A DNA stretch of 64,000 nucleotides from CBDCRK01 sp965220955 (GTDB taxonomy: Bacteria; Desulfobacterota; Binatia; Bin18; CBDCRK01), in the NCBI GenBank assembly GCA_965220955.1, contig CBDCRK010000036.1, positions 248,001 to 312,000 of the forward strand. Direction: 5' to 3'. The translations under genes were made by a program, and so were the position numbers. Positions 44,535 through 54,001 of this stretch are shown piece after piece (the stretch's first letter is position 1; every line of letters starts with the position of its first letter). Under the pieces are notes generated by a model. It did not search any database. It worked only from the letters and a program-made list of their open reading frames with translations, and was not told the origin of the DNA.

Positions 44535-46394
44535 ATGAAAAGGGCTATGAACAACACCATGTGGCAAGGCGCCTTAATGACACTGATTACGCTGATATTT
44601 GTGCTAAGCAGCATTAGATCGGGATGGACCGAGGTGCAGCCTGGGGACCTTATCACCAAGGATAACTAGGGGCAGGCTGAGGCTTTGCTTATCCCGTCAA
44701 CTTGGTGGATGGTCGAGCGGGGCATGCCCATGCCCATTATTGCAACCAAGAAGGTCGCATGGCCAAGGGAATACCGGGAGGCTACCGCTCAGTATGCTCA
44801 GCAGGTCAAGCTAGCAGCGGATGGCCAGAGCCTGTCCAACTATGTGGCGGGATGTCCATTCCCAACCATCGACCTCAACGATCCCTTAGCCGGGTTTCGG
44901 GTAATGTGGAACCACGAATATTCTCCTCACGGCACTGACAACCTGGGGACTAATGTGCTCGGCGAGTTGGTGAACCGTAAGGGAAGAATCGAACGGACTT
45001 ACGAGCTATCGTGGCAACGGTTGAAGTGGATGGGGCGACTCTATCTTGACCCCAAGCCCATAATCCCTCACGTTCCACCGCTCCTGCATACCAACCTATA
45101 TGGACCGTATTTGCTCCCTCACGAGCTGAAAGGAGTACTTGGACTAGACTTCCGCTACCTGTCCCCAGATGTTCCAGACGACACCTATACCTATTTCCCC
45201 GAACGACGCCAGGTTAGGCGATCGAGCATGGCTGATCGGGGAGGTCCTTTGGCAGGAGTGTTGGGGACAGACTATAACATAGATTCGTTCTGGGGGTTTG
45301 ACTCAAAGATGAGCTACTGGAGCTTTCGGGTTCTAGCGGAGAAGGACATTCTTGCAGTTATGCACAGTGGCAAGTATGGCGATCGCTCGGCGTGGTGCGC
45401 GCCTCGAAATGGCACACAAGGAATCTTAGCTGCGCTCCCCTGTGTCTCGTGGGAGAAGCGGCGGGTGTGGGTCATTGAAGCAACGCCCACCGGGTATCAC
45501 ATCTGGGCGGAACGCTACGATCGGCCATTGACCGACATCTTCGCCCTACAGGATGAGATCGTACGGCAGATTGTGACATCCCTGGCGGTCAGGCTGAAAG
45601 AGGGCGAGCAAGAACAACTCATACACACCTACACCAATAACGTGGAGGCCTATGACTCTGCCTCGCGGGGGTGGGACTACTTTTATGGCTACAGGCAAGC
45701 CGCGAATAGGCAAGCACAACAGCTTTTTCAGCACGCGCTTGAGATCGATCCGCAATATACTGTGGCCTACGTCGGGCTCGGTCGAACTCACTGGCTAGAT
45801 TGTATTTCAGCCTGGAGTCAGGATGAGACCATACTCGAGCAGGCGATTGCTCTAGCACAAAGGGCGGTTACACTCGAGAATACCTTCCCTTTGGTACACG
45901 CTCTCCTGGGGGACCTTCATCTGCTGAAGGAGCAGCACGCTCAGGCCATTGCCGCAGCCGAACGAGCCATTACCCTTGATCCCAATGCTGCGTATGGATA
46001 TGCAGTGCTAGCGGAGATTCTGAATGTTGCCGGCCGCCCGGAAGAGGCCATTGGGTTATTGGTGGAAAAGGCTATGCGCCTCGATCCTGAATCGGCGGCG
46101 TACTATGCCACCTCATTGGGGCACGCCTATTTTTTGCTAGGGCGGTATGAAGAGGCGATTGTCGCTCTGAAAAGAACGCTCACCTGAAATCCCGATTACC
46201 TCTTTGCTCATGTGTATTTGGCTGCTGTCTATGGCGCGTCAAGCCAGGAGGAAGCAGCGCGTGCTGAAATAACTGAAGTTTTGAGGATCAGTCCCTATTA
46301 CTCACTGCAAGTTGTAGGACGAAAGATTCCTTATCAAGATGCGGCTGATGCAGAGCGCCTGCTTAATGGCCTGCGCAAGGCTGGGCTGCCGTAA
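44535..46394 (+). pseudogene. DUF1329-TPR chimera with two in-frame stops
   Basis: From ATG 44535 the frame encodes a signal peptide and EVQPGDLITKDN, then TAG (44667-44669), then DUF1329 residues up to the conserved EATPTGY (about 45497). There it changes, in frame, to HIWAERYDRPLTDIFALQDEIV, a segment typical of the region preceding TPRs in adenylate-cyclase/TPR regulators, followed by TPRs. A TGA (46185-46187) interrupts the TPRs, and the same frame continues to TAA 46394 (ending LLNGLRKAGLP). The DUF1329 C-terminal third is missing. Between the stops a 500-residue ORF (44685-46187) could still be translated but would lack the signal peptide. Most likely a decaying fusion. Confidence 0.8.
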
Positions 46395-46534
46395 AGTTGG
46401 ATGGGGTGGTTCGCCTTGTCTTGACTGCCCAAAACCTCAATCCATCCACAAGATAAACGACCTGTCTCAAGCAAGTGGTGTTAAGCGAAAAGATGGATCA
46501 CGGAACCAGAGCCTGAAATAACTCCTTCGTAGAG

Positions 46535-47008
46535 TCAAGGCCCTAAAAGCTTCTGCATCAGGCTGTAGATTACAGGAGCAGCTACAAGTAAAGTAAGAAG
46601 CCAGCGCGTCTGGGTTGTCAGTGCCCTCTGCATATCAAAAAGGCGTCCCTCCATACGCTCTAGGCGCCCCTCAATTGTTGCAAAACGAGCGTTCACCTCT
46701 TGATGAAACTTCTCATTCTCATTGTGGATCTCCTGGCGGAACTTCTCATTCTCGCTGCGGATCTCCTGGCGAAACTTCTCATTCTCTGCTCGGGTCTCTA
46801 CCTGGAAACCTTTGATGTCCTCCCGGTATGCCTCGACCAACCTCTCCACCCCCTCAAGCCTCCCCTCAATCCGTGCCTGTCTCTCCCCCAGCTTTTTTAC
46901 CTCTTCCAACACCTCCCGGTGTAAACCTAGCATTTGCTCATTGACCACAGAGCGGATAAAGGGAACCAACTCCTCTGGAGTTTCAGGCATCTTTTGCGCC
47001 TCGGACAT
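46535..47008 (-). CDS. Coiled-coil protein with C-terminal membrane anchor
   Basis: 157 residues. A long coiled coil (about 25-125) contains three copies of an 11-residue unit ENEKFRQEIRS-like, encoded by a 33-bp tandem repeat (about 46698-46796). A single transmembrane helix (TRWLLTLLVAAPVIYSLM) ends it. Similar tail-anchored coiled-coil proteins are common and functionally undefined. RBS AGAAGGAG is upstream of ATG 47008. Confidence 0.65.
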   Translation of the reverse strand: MSEAQKMPETPEELVPFIRSVVNEQMLGLHREVLEEVKKLGERQARIEGRLEGVERLVEAYREDIKGFQVETRAENEKFRQEIRSENEKFRQEIHNENEKFHQEVNARFATIEGRLERMEGRLFDMQRALTTQTRWLLTLLVAAPVIYSLMQKLLGP

Positions 47009-47559
47009 GATTTCGCTCCTTCTAGTCTTTTCCCCCTGCCGGAGGGAAAAGCAGGTAGGGCCGGTCTGGACTCCCCTTTAGGGCAACGTTAAGCTCAGTC
47101 ACAAAACTGAGGGACAGTTCTCTCCTTAGAGTCTGATAGGCCTGGCGCATAGCTTTTCTCCTCCTGCTTTGATGATGCCGGACTGCTGAGGATAATGTCA
47201 ATCATGTCACTAGATCAGCGCGGTGGAAATCCTTCGCTGGTTTTTCCCTGTAGGGATAACCCCCTGTGGTTGCCTTAGGGGCTCTCCCTCCTTTTGTAGG
47301 CCACTGACCACCTATAATCTCAGGATAAGCGACTATAGGATTCTGTGAAATCGCTGTATTTCCCGTGTGTTAGCGGATTTCTCACATTGTCCTCAGGTTT
47401 CGTTAGCAAATCGTCATATTTCCTCAACAAATCCTCATCTTTTCGTCAAGCTTCTCTGCTCCCATATGAGCATAATACCCGCCACTGCAGACACACTGGA
47501 GTAGTAAAGAGGACTTCAAGAAAAGGAGAACTCAGCGATACAAGCTTAAGGAGGACATC
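47009..47559. other. Intergenic region without a recognised gene
   Basis: 551 bp. It contains a GC-rich imperfect inverted repeat around 47250-47281 (CCCCTGTGG ... TTAGGGG) and, at 47346-47450, several AT-rich similar blocks (AAATCGCTGTATTTCC, AAATCGTCATATTTCC) that could be binding sites. A good RBS (AAGGAGGACATC) at its end serves the broken DUF1329 gene. Confidence 0.4.
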
Positions 47560-48047
47560 ATGAAAGAACCAGCCTAGCTTTATAGGCTTCTCTCTATAAC
47601 CCTAGTTATAACCCTAGTTATGAGCCTGGTTATGAGCAGCGCAGGGCTGGGATCGGCCGAGGTGAAACTAGGGGACACTATCACCAAGGATAACATGGCC
47701 CATACATCGACCAGGACTTCTTTGGCTTGGTGCTAACTGAGATGTACGATCATCGTGGGGAGCTGTGGAAGTACCTTCTACCATGCCTTTTTTACACCCA
47801 GAAGCCTTACGAAGGGTACCCTGCTCAGCCCCTTAAGGGGGGAAAGTATGAGTATGAGGATGAATGGCCATTCATACCGAATGGGGTGATGGTAGACATG
47901 CAGGAGGTACAAGCTACCACCATAGAAGCGCCCTCGGTCTCGGCGAAGCCCAGGCAGTGGCGGCATGAGTGGCACTTCAATGAAGCCGTATCCAGCAACA
48001 CTCCCAGGGTTTATAGCACAGGCTACCTCAAGGGTACGCTTTTTTAA
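47560..48047 (+). pseudogene. Internally deleted DUF1329 gene
   Basis: ATG 47560 has a strong RBS but reaches TAG after five codons. The same frame then encodes a signal-peptide core built from 12-bp tandem repeats (ITLVITLVMSLVMS) and EVKLGDTITKDN. From about 47700, in a different frame, only the C-terminal third of DUF1329 follows (YIDQDFFGLV, MYDHRGELWKY, PLKGGKYEYEDEWPF, EWHFNEAV). The whole central domain is absent. Comparison with the intact gene at 23127-24452 puts the deletion at roughly 900 bp. It is complementary to the chimera upstream, which lacks exactly the C-terminal part. Confidence 0.8.
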
Positions 48048-48241
48048 GTAGATAAAGCAGGGTCTCCGAGCGTATCTTTAAGCGCTATCGGAAAAATTAG
48101 TGGGACGCTTTTCTCTTTTTCCTTACTTTCTCTTTGATGCTCTAGACATAGTTTTTCTGGGGGAAAACATATCTGAGGGAATTAATATGGCTTGTAAGCC
48201 CTTGACACCGGCAAGTAAACTATTGCAAGAAGAAGTTTCTC

Positions 48242-48350
48242 TTGACTTTATTCTTAGTCTGCCTAATATAGCCTAATTAAACTAACCTGATTCTGTTGAC
48301 ATTATTTCTAGTTTATTTAATATAGCCTAATCAAACTAATTAGGATTAGG
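48242..48350 (+). promoter_or_regulatory. Tandemly duplicated promoter/operator upstream of padR
   Basis: Two similar units with a 54-bp period each contain TTGAC(T/A), a 16-bp spacer, TAATAT and AGCCTAAT(T/C)AAACTAA. The -35/-10 pairs are 48242/48264 and 48296/48318. After the second, CCTAAT (48326) and ATTAGG (48339) form a 7-bp-spaced inverted repeat, with ATTAGG repeated again at 48345. PadR proteins bind AT-rich dyads and usually repress their own gene, so these are likely autoregulatory operators. The downstream operon starts with padR and probably includes exbB. Confidence 0.7.
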
Positions 48351-48360
48351 ACATACTATT

Positions 48361-49071
48361 GTGAGTGTTCAACTCGTTATTCTCGGACTCCTCTCTGAAC
48401 GGCCACGTCACGGCTATGAGCTACGCCAAGCAGTTGAACGCCGTGCCTATGCTACATACATCAACCTTAGCGGTGGCTCTCTCTACTATAACTTGAACCA
48501 ACTGGAGCAATCCGGGCACATCGAGAGAGCCTGGACTGAGCAAAAGGGTAGATATCCAACCCGGCAGGTTTTCCAGATCACCTCAGAAGGAAAAGAATTT
48601 TTGCAAGCCGAGGTGCATCGCCTTTTCTTCGACATCGAAGGCCGAGAGAAGCTCTTTGATCCCTTAAACGCTGCCCTAGCCTTCGGTCACCATCTCAATT
48701 TCTCCGAGATGCGCGAGGCTCTGACTACCCAGTTGCAATATTGGCGGCAACGGCTCCAGTGGGTGGAAGAACAGCGGGCCTACTGGCTGAAGAAAGGCAT
48801 CGGGTTTTTTCTTCTAAAGATCATCGATCATGCACAGGTCCATATTAAAACAGAAGTGGGTTGGTTAGAGGAGTTCCTCTCACAACTAAGTGAAGGGTTA
48901 ATCAGCGAGGTCAAGACAAGCGGGCCTACTGGCAGTCTAGAACTAAGTGAAGCTTCGGGGCGGCTATCCACAGGTAGTGAGCTTGGTGAGGCGAGCAGGC
49001 AACAAACACAACTGGACGGTCATCCCAAGGACAAAGCACAGGGCACAAACCTTGCTCTTACAAATAAGTAG
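48361..49071 (+). CDS. PadR-family transcriptional regulator
   Basis: 236 residues, GTG start. The N-terminal winged helix is typical of PadR (LVILGLLSERPRHGYELRQAVE, GSLYYNLNQLEQSGHIERAW, RQVFQITSEGKEFL), followed by a helical dimerisation domain and a long, probably disordered Ser/Gly/Thr-rich tail. It lies 33 bp before exbB and is preceded by duplicated promoters and dyads. It probably controls the Exb/VWA/TPR operon in response to an unknown ligand. Confidence 0.88.
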   Translation: MSVQLVILGLLSERPRHGYELRQAVERRAYATYINLSGGSLYYNLNQLEQSGHIERAWTEQKGRYPTRQVFQITSEGKEFLQAEVHRLFFDIEGREKLFDPLNAALAFGHHLNFSEMREALTTQLQYWRQRLQWVEEQRAYWLKKGIGFFLLKIIDHAQVHIKTEVGWLEEFLSQLSEGLISEVKTSGPTGSLELSEASGRLSTGSELGEASRQQTQLDGHPKDKAQGTNLALTNK

Positions 49072-49104
49072 GCAAAAACACTTATAGATAGGAGGATAGA
49101 CAAT

Positions 49105-49746
49105 ATGGTGGAAGGACTAAGCGTTTTAGACATGATCCAGCAGGGATGGATAGCTACCTATCCCTTGATCATAATGTCGGTGTTAACAATCACTGTCAGT
49201 TGTGAGCGCCTCTGGTCGCTGCGTGGCCTGATTCCTAAAACCATCCGCATAGCTTCTAATACGTGCTCTTTACTGCAGAAGGGAGATTTTCAGAATGCCC
49301 TCTCTACTGTCCGGGAAGAACGCAGCCCCGCTGCCCGTGTCTTCCGCGATGTCATTGCTCAACACGAAGGAGAATCGTTGGATTATCTCTCTTCTCTAGC
49401 TGAAGATCGTCGTTACGAAGAGGTGGAGGCGCTCAAAGGCTCAATTTGGCTTCTGGGTACAGTAGGAGTAAGCGCTCCCTTTATTGGGCTTTTTGGTACA
49501 GTTGTTGGTATCATTAAGGCTTTCCAAAGCATGGCTATCCAGGGAAGCGGCGGTTTTGCTGTGGTAGCTGCAGGGATTTCCGAGGCACTGATCGCCACAG
49601 CCCTGGGGCTAGGAGTAGCTATCATTGCCGTCATCTTTTATAACTACTTCAGTACAAAGCTGGAACGGGTCGAAGCCACAATCACCATTGGCTCTGATCG
49701 CCTTTTGGAAGCGATCCGCTCGGGGAGGAAAGCCAATGGCAATTAG
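49105..49746 (+). CDS. exbB: ExbB/TolQ/MotA-type proton channel subunit
   Basis: 213 residues with three transmembrane helices (about 17-37, 118-140, 155-178) and the family signature GTVGVSAPFIGLFGTVVGIIKAF followed by ISEALIATALGLGVAIIAV. It should form the pentameric ring that converts proton flow into force together with ExbD. It overlaps exbD by 11 bp. RBS TAGGAGGATAGACA precedes ATG. Downstream genes suggest a non-TonB client. Confidence 0.9.
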   Translation: MVEGLSVLDMIQQGWIATYPLIIMSVLTITVSCERLWSLRGLIPKTIRIASNTCSLLQKGDFQNALSTVREERSPAARVFRDVIAQHEGESLDYLSSLAEDRRYEEVEALKGSIWLLGTVGVSAPFIGLFGTVVGIIKAFQSMAIQGSGGFAVVAAGISEALIATALGLGVAIIAVIFYNYFSTKLERVEATITIGSDRLLEAIRSGRKANGN

Positions 49747-50155
49747 TCTACCGAAAAAAAAGCAGGGCGCAAGCTCCGCTATTATGGCGGAGATTAACAT
49801 TACCCCTCTCACCGACATCTTTCTGGTGCTACTGATCATCTTTATGGTCACCAGTGTGGCCATGGTGCAATCCGGAGCAGAGATCAACCTGCCCAGGGTG
49901 GAGGAAACTGATTCTCAGCCCCGCCAGATTGTTGTCACTGTCACCCAGAGTAATGAGATCTTTGTTAACAATAGCCCCACGACTATAGCCGACCTTGAGG
50001 CGGTGCTGCGGGAGATGGTGGCCCCGGACCCAGAGATTCCTGTGATCCTGGAAGGTGATCGTGACGTGATCTTAGGTCGGGCTGTACGTATACTTTCTGC
50101 CGCCCAGAGAGCTGGTGCTATGCAGGTAGCCATTGCGGCTGAAAGAGGAATATAA
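49736..50155 (+). CDS. exbD: ExbD/TolR-type transport protein
   Basis: 139 residues from ATG 49736 (MAISLPKKKQG). The cytoplasmic N-terminus is followed by EINITPLTDIFLVLLIIFM with the conserved transmembrane Asp that carries protons, and by a periplasmic TolR-like domain (EIFVNNSPTTIADLEAVLREM, VILEGDRDVILG). Translational overlap with exbB. Complete and apparently functional. Confidence 0.92.
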   Translation: MAISLPKKKQGASSAIMAEINITPLTDIFLVLLIIFMVTSVAMVQSGAEINLPRVEETDSQPRQIVVTVTQSNEIFVNNSPTTIADLEAVLREMVAPDPEIPVILEGDRDVILGRAVRILSAAQRAGAMQVAIAAERGI

Positions 50156-50177
50156 AGCAGCCTGGAGAAAAACCTTG

Positions 50178-50199
50178 ACAGCCTCTAGACAGCCTCTAG
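50178..50199 (+). repeat. 11-bp tandem duplication between exbD and the VWA gene
   Basis: GACAGCCTCTA occurs twice in succession in the short leader of the VWA gene, close to its RBS (AGAAGGATACGAAC). Confidence 0.85.
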
Positions 50200-50211
50200 A
50201 AGGATACGAAC

Positions 50212-51405
50212 ATGATTTCTTTTCTAAGAAGACTCTGGCAAAGACCGGCACAGCAAGAGGCCCAAGCGCCCAAAGACGAATGGCTCTTCGGCCAGAAGCA
50301 TGTGGGCGGTAACGTCCGCTGGTTTGCCTTTTCTACGGCAGCCCATGTGCTTCTCCTCTCTGTGCTGGCAACCCTAACCATATCGAGCATCCAGAAAAAG
50401 CAGGAGCTTATCAAGGTCAAGACCTTGTCTCTGCCAGAAGAGACCTTGGCAGAGGAAGAGTTGGAGGACTGGGAGGGAGAGCCCTCTCTAAAGGACATCC
50501 CTGGTATTCTGAGCCTTGAGGTTGCTCCTGCTACCAAGGCTAAGCCCCCACCGCGGGCTGGACGACGGGTGGAGGCTGTGCGGGTGGCTGCTCTACCAGT
50601 GATGACGGGGGTAGGACCAACCATGACCATTGGCCGTATGGATGATCTTTCCACCCAACTCAGCAACCTCTCGGGTGCTATTGACGGGATTGGCGGCGAT
50701 TTTGGTGACGAGATCGGGGGTCTGCGCAAAGTGGGGTTGGATGTAGTGCTGGTTATAGACTCTACCGATAGCATGCAGTTTGTCATCGACAGTGCCAAAA
50801 CCCACCTGGAAAAACTGGTGGTGTCTCTGCGCACCATGGTTCCCATTAGCCGCATAGGGGTGGTGGCCTATCGAGATAGAGGAGAGGAGTATTTGACCAA
50901 GTGGGTGGACTTAAGCTTTTCCACCAGCAAGATTCAGGGATTCCTTGTCAACCTCACCTCAGGGGGAGGAGGGGACTGGCCGGAAGCGGTCTTCGATGGG
51001 ATGGATGTAGCCATCCGAGATCTGACTTGGCGCAAGAAATCCAAACGGATTATTGTGCTTGTCCCTGGCTCGCCTCCCCACCCGGATACGCTTGCTCAGA
51101 TCCAGAACGTGTCATCAGGCTTCCGCTCGCAAGGAGGATTTATCAGTGTAGTGGACTTAGCGGAGAAAATGCATGAGGACTTTCATAAGAAGATTACACG
51201 ATACCACCAAAAACCGTCTCCGGTTCCCCCCCTACCCTCGTTTTACCGAGGCATGCAGGATACACTGGCATCGGTAGCTCGGGCTGGCGGGGGAGAGTTC
51301 ATTCCACTCATTGAGGAGAAAGCGTTGATTCGTCAGATTATTGTCCTCACCTTTGGCACCCGCTGGAAGGTAGAGATGGCCAAGTACCTGCGTGACCTGG
51401 AATAA
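50212..51405 (+). CDS. Membrane-anchored VWA protein in a TonB-like position
   Basis: 397 residues. A cytoplasmic N-terminus (1-40), one transmembrane helix (about 41-62, STAAHVLLLSVLATLTI, with the Ser/His pattern of TonB-type anchors), an acidic and then Pro-rich linker, and a periplasmic VWA domain from about 170. The MIDAS is of the DSTDS form (LVIDSTDSMQ), with VVAYRDRGEEY and GGGGDWPEAVFDGMD supplying the later metal-site residues. Such domains bind ligands through a metal ion. Its place right after exbB-exbD suggests that its transmembrane helix is energised like TonB/TolA. It lacks the TonB C-terminal domain. Confidence 0.82.
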   Translation: MISFLRRLWQRPAQQEAQAPKDEWLFGQKHVGGNVRWFAFSTAAHVLLLSVLATLTISSIQKKQELIKVKTLSLPEETLAEEELEDWEGEPSLKDIPGILSLEVAPATKAKPPPRAGRRVEAVRVAALPVMTGVGPTMTIGRMDDLSTQLSNLSGAIDGIGGDFGDEIGGLRKVGLDVVLVIDSTDSMQFVIDSAKTHLEKLVVSLRTMVPISRIGVVAYRDRGEEYLTKWVDLSFSTSKIQGFLVNLTSGGGGDWPEAVFDGMDVAIRDLTWRKKSKRIIVLVPGSPPHPDTLAQIQNVSSGFRSQGGFISVVDLAEKMHEDFHKKITRYHQKPSPVPPLPSFYRGMQDTLASVARAGGGEFIPLIEEKALIRQIIVLTFGTRWKVEMAKYLRDLE

Positions 51406-51422
51406 ATACGATTGGTGAACCC

Positions 51423-53957
51423 ATGCAAAACAGTGTAAGAGGACCGATGCTGGCTCTGGCTTCGGGGATAATTTTCTTCTGGAGTCTCCTTTGTACCCCT
51501 GGCGCGAGCAAGGCAACATCCGTGGCAGAACTCTCAGTCTCAACCCGCCAAGCGCAGAGTCGCGTACAAGGGCTAAAAAGTCGGGGACAGTGGGGGACAG
51601 CTGAGCAACAACAGATTGTTGAACAGTTGGGGAAGTTGGCCATGGACTTTCTCTCCGCCACCGATCTTGCGGGTGTAGGAGCAGACCGGGGGCAGAGGGC
51701 GGCGGCGCGCAATGTTTACGATAACCTGAGTAATCCTCTGGAAGAGATATATAAAACCCATCTCTCGCGCCTCGATAGCATGAGTAAGGCGGTGATGGAT
51801 CAGGATGGAGATTTGGAAGCCCTTTATGAAACCCCACAGTGGAAAGAGGCTCAGATCCTTGCTTCCCAATCTCTCTATTTCCTCAACTGGCTGCATTACG
51901 TCGGTGCCTTGCTACATGGTGGAGCAAAGAGAAAACAGCTCTTAGAAGAGGCTGCCCAGGGTTTCTCCGAGTTTGCGGTTGGTGAACAAGCCTCATCGCT
52001 CAAGCGGGAAAGCCTCTTTGCCCGTGGCCTGTGCGAAAAAGAGCTCAAACAGTACGACCGGGCAATCCGTGACTTTAAGTTCTTGCTCAGGGAGAAGAAC
52101 CTGTCCCCACAGAGGGAAAAGAAAGCCCGTCTTAGCCTGCTAGAGACTTATGTGCAGGCAGAGAGAATGGAGGAGGCGCTGGCCGAATCGAGCCGTTTCT
52201 TCGCTAGCGTGGGAAAGGCGGCCCGGCCTATCGCGGCCCGGCCCGAAGAAATGGCGCGGGCACGTTTCCTGAGGGCGCAGGCACTTTTTGACCTAGCCAA
52301 GAAAGAAAAAGGAACGGCCAGGAAACAGCACCGTAAGGAGGCTCTGGTTTTGGTTGATCAGCTGCGACAACAGGGCGGTTTCTGGAGGAAGCAAGGTGAA
52401 GCTCTGGCCAAGGGCCTTGTCAGTCAGCCTCAAGAATGGCTGGAGGAAGAAGAAATTAGTTCCTTTGTGCAATGGGAGCAAGCCAAGGTGCTTCTCCAGG
52501 AGGCCAAATACCGACAGGCGGTTCCTCTACTCCAAGAGATCGTTGATTCCACTGATCCCGCTGCTAAGGAGCACCAACGCCAGGCCCAGTATTTTTTAGG
52601 GGTGGGATTGTTCCAGCAGAGAAAATATCAAGACGCGGCCTTTCATTTGGCGGCTTTTCTTAACGCTCAAGGTAAACCCAAAAAGTTTGGCCCCGAGGCT
52701 GCCTATCTGCGCTTTAAGGCGGGTGAAGCCCTTTATGCTAGATCCGCCACTCCGGGGAATACCACGCTCTATCTGGACACTATTGGAGACTACATTAGGA
52801 GATATCCTAGACACCGCTATACTCCTGAAGCTCACTACCGTCTTGGTGAGTATTACCAGAAACAAAACGAATTTCTTGTGGCTACCAAATCATACAATCG
52901 AGTCTCTCGGGATCCAGAGTTCCGACTGCGCGCTGATTTTGCCACCTTACAGTGCTATTTCTCTGTGCTCGAAGAGTTGGCGGAAAGACAGAACCAGGTG
53001 AAAGAAAATGGCGAAAAGGAGGAGGGCAAAAAAGATCAGGCTCTGCCCCTGAGCGAATCTGAGCTACACCAGCGCGTTGCTGCCAGCCTGGAGCGCTTCT
53101 GGCAAGACGCGGACAAGTTTGAGAAAAAATCCCCCAGAGCGATTCGACGGGTACCCTTACATAACTATCGCGGCCGGGTGAGCGTGATGAATGCGGTCTT
53201 TCTTTCCCAAGAAAGCGCCCAAGATGGGGCCCAGGACGGGCAGCAGAGAGAGGAAAAGATTGCCTCGCTGCTTAAGGATTTTGAGGACAAGTATCCTAAT
53301 CAAGACGACGCTTTTTTCACCGTAGCCCAGATGCGCTTGGGCGCTCTGGTCAAACTGGGACGCTTTACCGAAGCAGAAGAAGTCATTGCCGCAGCCCTCA
53401 GACGCTTTGACCCGGAGCAGCAAAAGCAACTGCTGGCCAAATTGCCAGACCGGCTTCTGCGGGAAGCCCGCAATCGTGAGGTAGAAGGAGACGGAACCGA
53501 AGCCCTGGCAGCTAAGCGGGCGGTGGCGCTTATCTATGAGAACCGCCTACGTGAACAGAAAAACGGAGAAGAACCCCTCTCCAACCAATTCAAGTATCAG
53601 CTAGCCCAGCTCTACCTCGATGTAGAAAAGAACGATAAAGCCCTATCTCTCTTGGAGGAACTCCAGGAGGGAGCTTACTCTCTTGTAGCCTTAGCCGGGC
53701 TGGGCACTATTGCCGAGCGCAAGGGCAACCACCAGGGAGCCCTCGATTACTGGGAAGAGATGCTTAAAGGCACCCAGGTCGGAGATCCCTTGTGGTTTCG
53801 TGGCACCTATAAGCTAGCCCAACTCTACCAAACCATGGGCAACACAGAACAGGCCTGCAAGATCATTAACACTGCCACCAGAATGTTTCCGCGATTGGGG
53901 AACGACACATTAAAGCAACAGATCCAGGAGCAGGTTGTACAGAGCTGCGGGGAATAG
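51423..53957 (+). CDS. Large periplasmic TPR protein of the Exb/VWA operon
   Basis: 844 residues: signal peptide (about 10-31, cleavage after ASKA), helical N-terminal region, then many TPR-like pairs (for example SLFARGLCEKELKQYDRAIRDF, AQYFLGVGLFQQRKYQDAAFH, AHYRLGEYYQKQNEFLVATKSY) to the C-terminus. A charged low-complexity stretch lies near residue 530. It starts 17 bp after the VWA gene. By analogy with CpoB in the Tol system it may be the periplasmic scaffold of this machine; that role is inference. Confidence 0.8.
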   Translation: MQNSVRGPMLALASGIIFFWSLLCTPGASKATSVAELSVSTRQAQSRVQGLKSRGQWGTAEQQQIVEQLGKLAMDFLSATDLAGVGADRGQRAAARNVYDNLSNPLEEIYKTHLSRLDSMSKAVMDQDGDLEALYETPQWKEAQILASQSLYFLNWLHYVGALLHGGAKRKQLLEEAAQGFSEFAVGEQASSLKRESLFARGLCEKELKQYDRAIRDFKFLLREKNLSPQREKKARLSLLETYVQAERMEEALAESSRFFASVGKAARPIAARPEEMARARFLRAQALFDLAKKEKGTARKQHRKEALVLVDQLRQQGGFWRKQGEALAKGLVSQPQEWLEEEEISSFVQWEQAKVLLQEAKYRQAVPLLQEIVDSTDPAAKEHQRQAQYFLGVGLFQQRKYQDAAFHLAAFLNAQGKPKKFGPEAAYLRFKAGEALYARSATPGNTTLYLDTIGDYIRRYPRHRYTPEAHYRLGEYYQKQNEFLVATKSYNRVSRDPEFRLRADFATLQCYFSVLEELAERQNQVKENGEKEEGKKDQALPLSESELHQRVAASLERFWQDADKFEKKSPRAIRRVPLHNYRGRVSVMNAVFLSQESAQDGAQDGQQREEKIASLLKDFEDKYPNQDDAFFTVAQMRLGALVKLGRFTEAEEVIAAALRRFDPEQQKQLLAKLPDRLLREARNREVEGDGTEALAAKRAVALIYENRLREQKNGEEPLSNQFKYQLAQLYLDVEKNDKALSLLEELQEGAYSLVALAGLGTIAERKGNHQGALDYWEEMLKGTQVGDPLWFRGTYKLAQLYQTMGNTEQACKIINTATRMFPRLGNDTLKQQIQEQVVQSCGE

Positions 53958-54001
53958 GATCTAGGAGAAACACACCACAATTTCTGTAAGGATGAACATT
54001 C

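Noticed and set aside
44667..46187. Stop-codon readthrough or recoding (TAG, TGA) in the DUF1329-TPR chimera
   Set aside because: No SECIS-like or pyrrolysine signals, two different stop codons, and loss of the domain end fit gene decay better.
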